NCBI RefSeq assembly: GCF_900156675.1
Contig: NZ_FTOH01000002.1
Location: forward strand, 310,001 to 374,000
Reading direction: 5' to 3'
DNA: 64,000 nucleotides
Source: Thalassolituus maritimus
Lineage (GTDB): Bacteria; Pseudomonadota; Gammaproteobacteria; Pseudomonadales; Oceanobacteraceae
Part shown: piece after piece, positions 61,957-64,000 of the stretch
Position numbering within the stretch: position 1 is the first letter of the stretch
Layout of the letters: the number at the start of each line of letters is the position of its first letter
The notes under the pieces: model-generated
The model's input: only the letters and a program-made list of their open reading frames with translations
What the model was told of the DNA's origin: nothing
The model's database searches: none
Made by a program: the position numbers and the translations under genes

Positions 61957-62142
61957 GCGATCAGCACACCTATTCTGTGCTCAACGGTCATCCGGATACG
62001 GAAACGGACATTGCGGCGTCCTGCCACAATGCCCGCTTTATATTGGGTGCTGTTGTTGTGTCTGTTGGTTGTGACAACAGTTTAAGGGGAAATATCCCGC
62101 AGGTGCAGCAAGACTTTAGTAAAACGTGATGTGGCACCGGTT

Positions 62143-62454
62143 TTACTTACTGTCAGTATCTTCTAAGCCCATAATCCTCAGCGGCTTCACATCTTCGTCC
62201 AGCAGCGCTTTGCCATCGACGGGTGTCACCCGTGTGGTCAGCTCGGTTGCCAGCGTATTTGCCTGAGAGTTCTCTTGCGCTTGTTCTTTACTGGTCTGGC
62301 TGTAACCACAGCTGATGCACTCGCGGACTTCGTCGCCGTCGTCGTTGGTGTACATCACGGTGCGGTCCATTTCGGAGCACTTGGGGCAAACCGCACCGGC
62401 GATAAAGCGGCGCGGACGTTTAGGGGCCTGATATTCGTTCGGAGCGTCGCTCAT
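62143..62454 (-). CDS. yheV: YheV-family zinc-ribbon protein
   Basis: 103 residues. A zinc ribbon is formed by AVCPKCSEMD and RECISCGYS (two CxxC pairs); the rest is polar. YheV (DUF2387) is a small protein of unknown role that follows prlC in pseudomonads and enterics. The ATG overlaps the prlC stop by four bases (ATGA), giving tight coupling. Confidence 0.88.
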   Translation of the reverse strand: MSDAPNEYQAPKRPRRFIAGAVCPKCSEMDRTVMYTNDDGDEVRECISCGYSQTSKEQAQENSQANTLATELTTRVTPVDGKALLDEDVKPLRIMGLEDTDSK

Positions 62455-64000
62455 GCGACCTCCGGGATTTCAATACCAGAATGACGCAACAACGGTTCAA
62501 CCGATGGCTTGCGGCCGCGGAAAGCCTCAAACAGTTCAGCCGCTTCACGTGAACCACCTTGAGACAGGATTTCTTTCAGGAAGCTTGCGCCGGTGGTTTT
62601 GTTGAAGATGCCTTCTTCTTCAAAACGTGAGTACGCATCTGCGCTCAGCACTTCGGCCCATTTGTAGCTGTAGTAACCGGCGGCGTAGCCACCGGCAAAA
62701 ATGTGGCTGAAACTGTGCTGGAAACGGTTGAAGTCGACGGTCGGCACCACGGTCACTTTTTCGCGCACTTCGCTGAGAATTTCCTCGGCGGTAACTGGGT
62801 TGCTGCCGCTGTATTCACGGTGCAGGCGGAAGTCGAACAGGGCAAATTCGAGCTGACGCATGGTCATCATGGCGCTCTGGAAGTTTTTCGCCGCGAGCAG
62901 CTTATCCAGCAGCTCCTGTGGCAGTGGCTCGCCGGTTTTGTAGTGGCCCGACAGGAAGGCTAGCGCTTCCGGCTCGTAGCACCAGTTCTCCATAAACTGA
63001 CTTGGCAGCTCGACCGCATCCCAGGCAACACCATTAATGCCACTCACCGCGCTGACGTCGATCTCGGTCATCATGTGGTGCAGGCCGTGACCAAACTCGT
63101 GGAACAGGGTGGTCATTTCGTCGTGGGTCAGCAGTGCAGGCGTGTCACCAACCGCTGGGCTGAAGTTACAGACCAGATAGGCGACCGGCAGTTGTACGCC
63201 GTCTTTGGTGGAGCGACGCACGCGGCAGTCGTCCATCCAGGCGCCGCCACGTTTTTTCGAGCGGGCGTATAAATCGAGATAGAAGGCCGCAATCTGCTTA
63301 CCGTCTTTGGTGACGTGGAAGAAGCGTGCATCCGGGTGGTAAGTGTCGAACTCGTTCTGCTCTTCAAATTCAACGCCGTACAGACGCGAGACGACTTCGA
63401 ACATGCCTTTAATCACTGTGTTCACCGGCAGGTACGGACGGATATCTTCCTGTGAAATGCTGTAGCGCGCCTGACGCAGTTTTTCGGCGGCGAATGTGAC
63501 GTCCCAAGGTTTCAGGTCGGTCATGCCCAGCTCGTCGGCGGCGTAGGCTTTCAGCTCTCCGAATTCACGCTCGGCCTGCGGCTTGGCTTTGGCGGCCAGA
63601 TCATTGAGGAAGTCGATGACTTCCTGACCGGACTCAGCCATTTTGGTCGCGACGGAATATTCGGCATAGTTGTCGAAGCCGAGCAGCGTGGCGAGTTCAT
63701 AGCGCAGCGCCATGATGTCTTTCATGTTCTGGCTGTTGTCGAATTCGCCCGCGTTCGGGCCGGTGTCAGAGGCGCGGGTTACAAATGCGGTGTACAGCTC
63801 TTCACGCAATTCACGATTGGTGCAGTAGCTCATGATCGGCATATACGACGGGAAGTCGAGGGTAATCACGTAGCCTTCGAGTTCGCGTTGTTTGGCTTGT
63901 TGCGCAAGCAGACCTAAGCCCGACTCCGGTACGCCGTCGAGTTCTGATGCATCGGTGATGTGCTTGGTCCATGCGGCAGTAGCATCCAGAACGTTCTCGC
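62451..64000 (-). CDS. prlC: Oligopeptidase A, 5' end outside the window
   Basis: About 516 C-terminal residues of the roughly 680-residue M3 metallopeptidase. The frame is open to the window edge, so the first about 165 residues are missing. The zinc site is HEFGH in TLFHEFGHGLHHMM, and later VELPSQFMENW gives the third-ligand Glu region. It degrades signal peptides and small peptides in the cytoplasm. It is followed by overlapping yheV. Confidence 0.96.
   Translation of the reverse strand, partial: ENVLDATAAWTKHITDASELDGVPESGLGLLAQQAKQRELEGYVITLDFPSYMPIMSYCTNRELREELYTAFVTRASDTGPNAGEFDNSQNMKDIMALRYELATLLGFDNYAEYSVATKMAESGQEVIDFLNDLAAKAKPQAEREFGELKAYAADELGMTDLKPWDVTFAAEKLRQARYSISQEDIRPYLPVNTVIKGMFEVVSRLYGVEFEEQNEFDTYHPDARFFHVTKDGKQIAAFYLDLYARSKKRGGAWMDDCRVRRSTKDGVQLPVAYLVCNFSPAVGDTPALLTHDEMTTLFHEFGHGLHHMMTEIDVSAVSGINGVAWDAVELPSQFMENWCYEPEALAFLSGHYKTGEPLPQELLDKLLAAKNFQSAMMTMRQLEFALFDFRLHREYSGSNPVTAEEILSEVREKVTVVPTVDFNRFQHSFSHIFAGGYAAGYYSYKWAEVLSADAYSRFEEEGIFNKTTGASFLKEILSQGGSREAAELFEAFRGRKPSVEPLLRHSGIEIPEVA

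Noticed and set aside
1-64000. CRISPR arrays, tRNA, rRNA, integrase or insertion sequences
   Set aside because: I looked for regularly spaced repeats, cloverleaf-type genes, transposase motifs and flanking inverted repeats and saw none, so mobility of the engB-polA block rests only on synteny and composition.

Overview
The window looks like a chromosomal segment of a marine gammaproteobacterium of the Oceanospirillales/Pseudomonadales type. This is inferred from gene content and order, not from a marker gene: there is no rRNA or tRNA here. Two blocks match Pseudomonas gene order as I remember it. One is an EAL protein divergent from rep. The other is GGDEF protein - EEP hydrolase - dsbA - cytochrome c4 - small cytochrome c - engB ... 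polA - DUF2782 - thrB. A third conserved pair is prlC-yheV. Base composition is balanced except for one clearly AT-rich gene at 32118-33644.

Layout. 1-1819: secreted S8 protease lipoprotein, cut by the window edge. 2013-5203: comM, a DUF4397 lipoprotein and a tiny membrane protein. 5238-9078: EAL phosphodiesterase divergent from rep. 9273-12570: a solitary periplasmic binding protein followed by a chemoreceptor. 12995-15292: large lipoprotein. 15483-18952: aldehyde dehydrogenase plus two tautomerase-like genes, divergent from an AraC-type regulator. 18992-23666: exported protein, glmS and a diguanylate cyclase. 23749-27038: EEP hydrolase, dsbA, two cytochromes c and engB. 27100-33644: a block lying between engB and polA, two genes I expect to be neighbours. 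It holds an exported alpha/beta hydrolase, a Tat-exported GMC oxidoreductase, a Phd/ParE toxin-antitoxin pair, a lone ParD antitoxin and an ApeA-like HEPN protein (probable phage defence). 33680-40668: polA, DUF2782, thrB, a zinc peptidase and two SDRs.

40970-45156 is a complete thiamine uptake operon on the minus strand: TPP riboswitch, TonB-dependent receptor, small thiamine-binding protein, PnuT-type permease and an APH-fold thiamine kinase. 45285-51450 holds htpX, a CAT/condensation-fold acyltransferase-like protein, a MASE1-CHASE hybrid histidine kinase and a fatty acid desaturase.

51455-60587 is the most unusual region. An LPP20 lipoprotein on one side and an LpoB/COG3014 lipoprotein pair on the other flank an oppositely oriented pair of secreted proteins (52762-58121). 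The larger, 1590 residues, joins a Cys-rich N-terminal module, three long cadherin-like repeats, an Asp-rich calcium-binding stalk, a GlyGly-CTERM-like segment, a second signal-peptide-like segment and a C-terminal outer-membrane beta-barrel in one reading frame. The window ends with an alpha/beta hydrolase, a wrecked porin gene, yheV and the 3' part of prlC.

The strongest candidates for new biology are the 52762-58121 surface protein pair, the HEPN/antitoxin islet at 31088-33644, the tautomerase/aldehyde dehydrogenase cluster and the binding protein-chemoreceptor pair.
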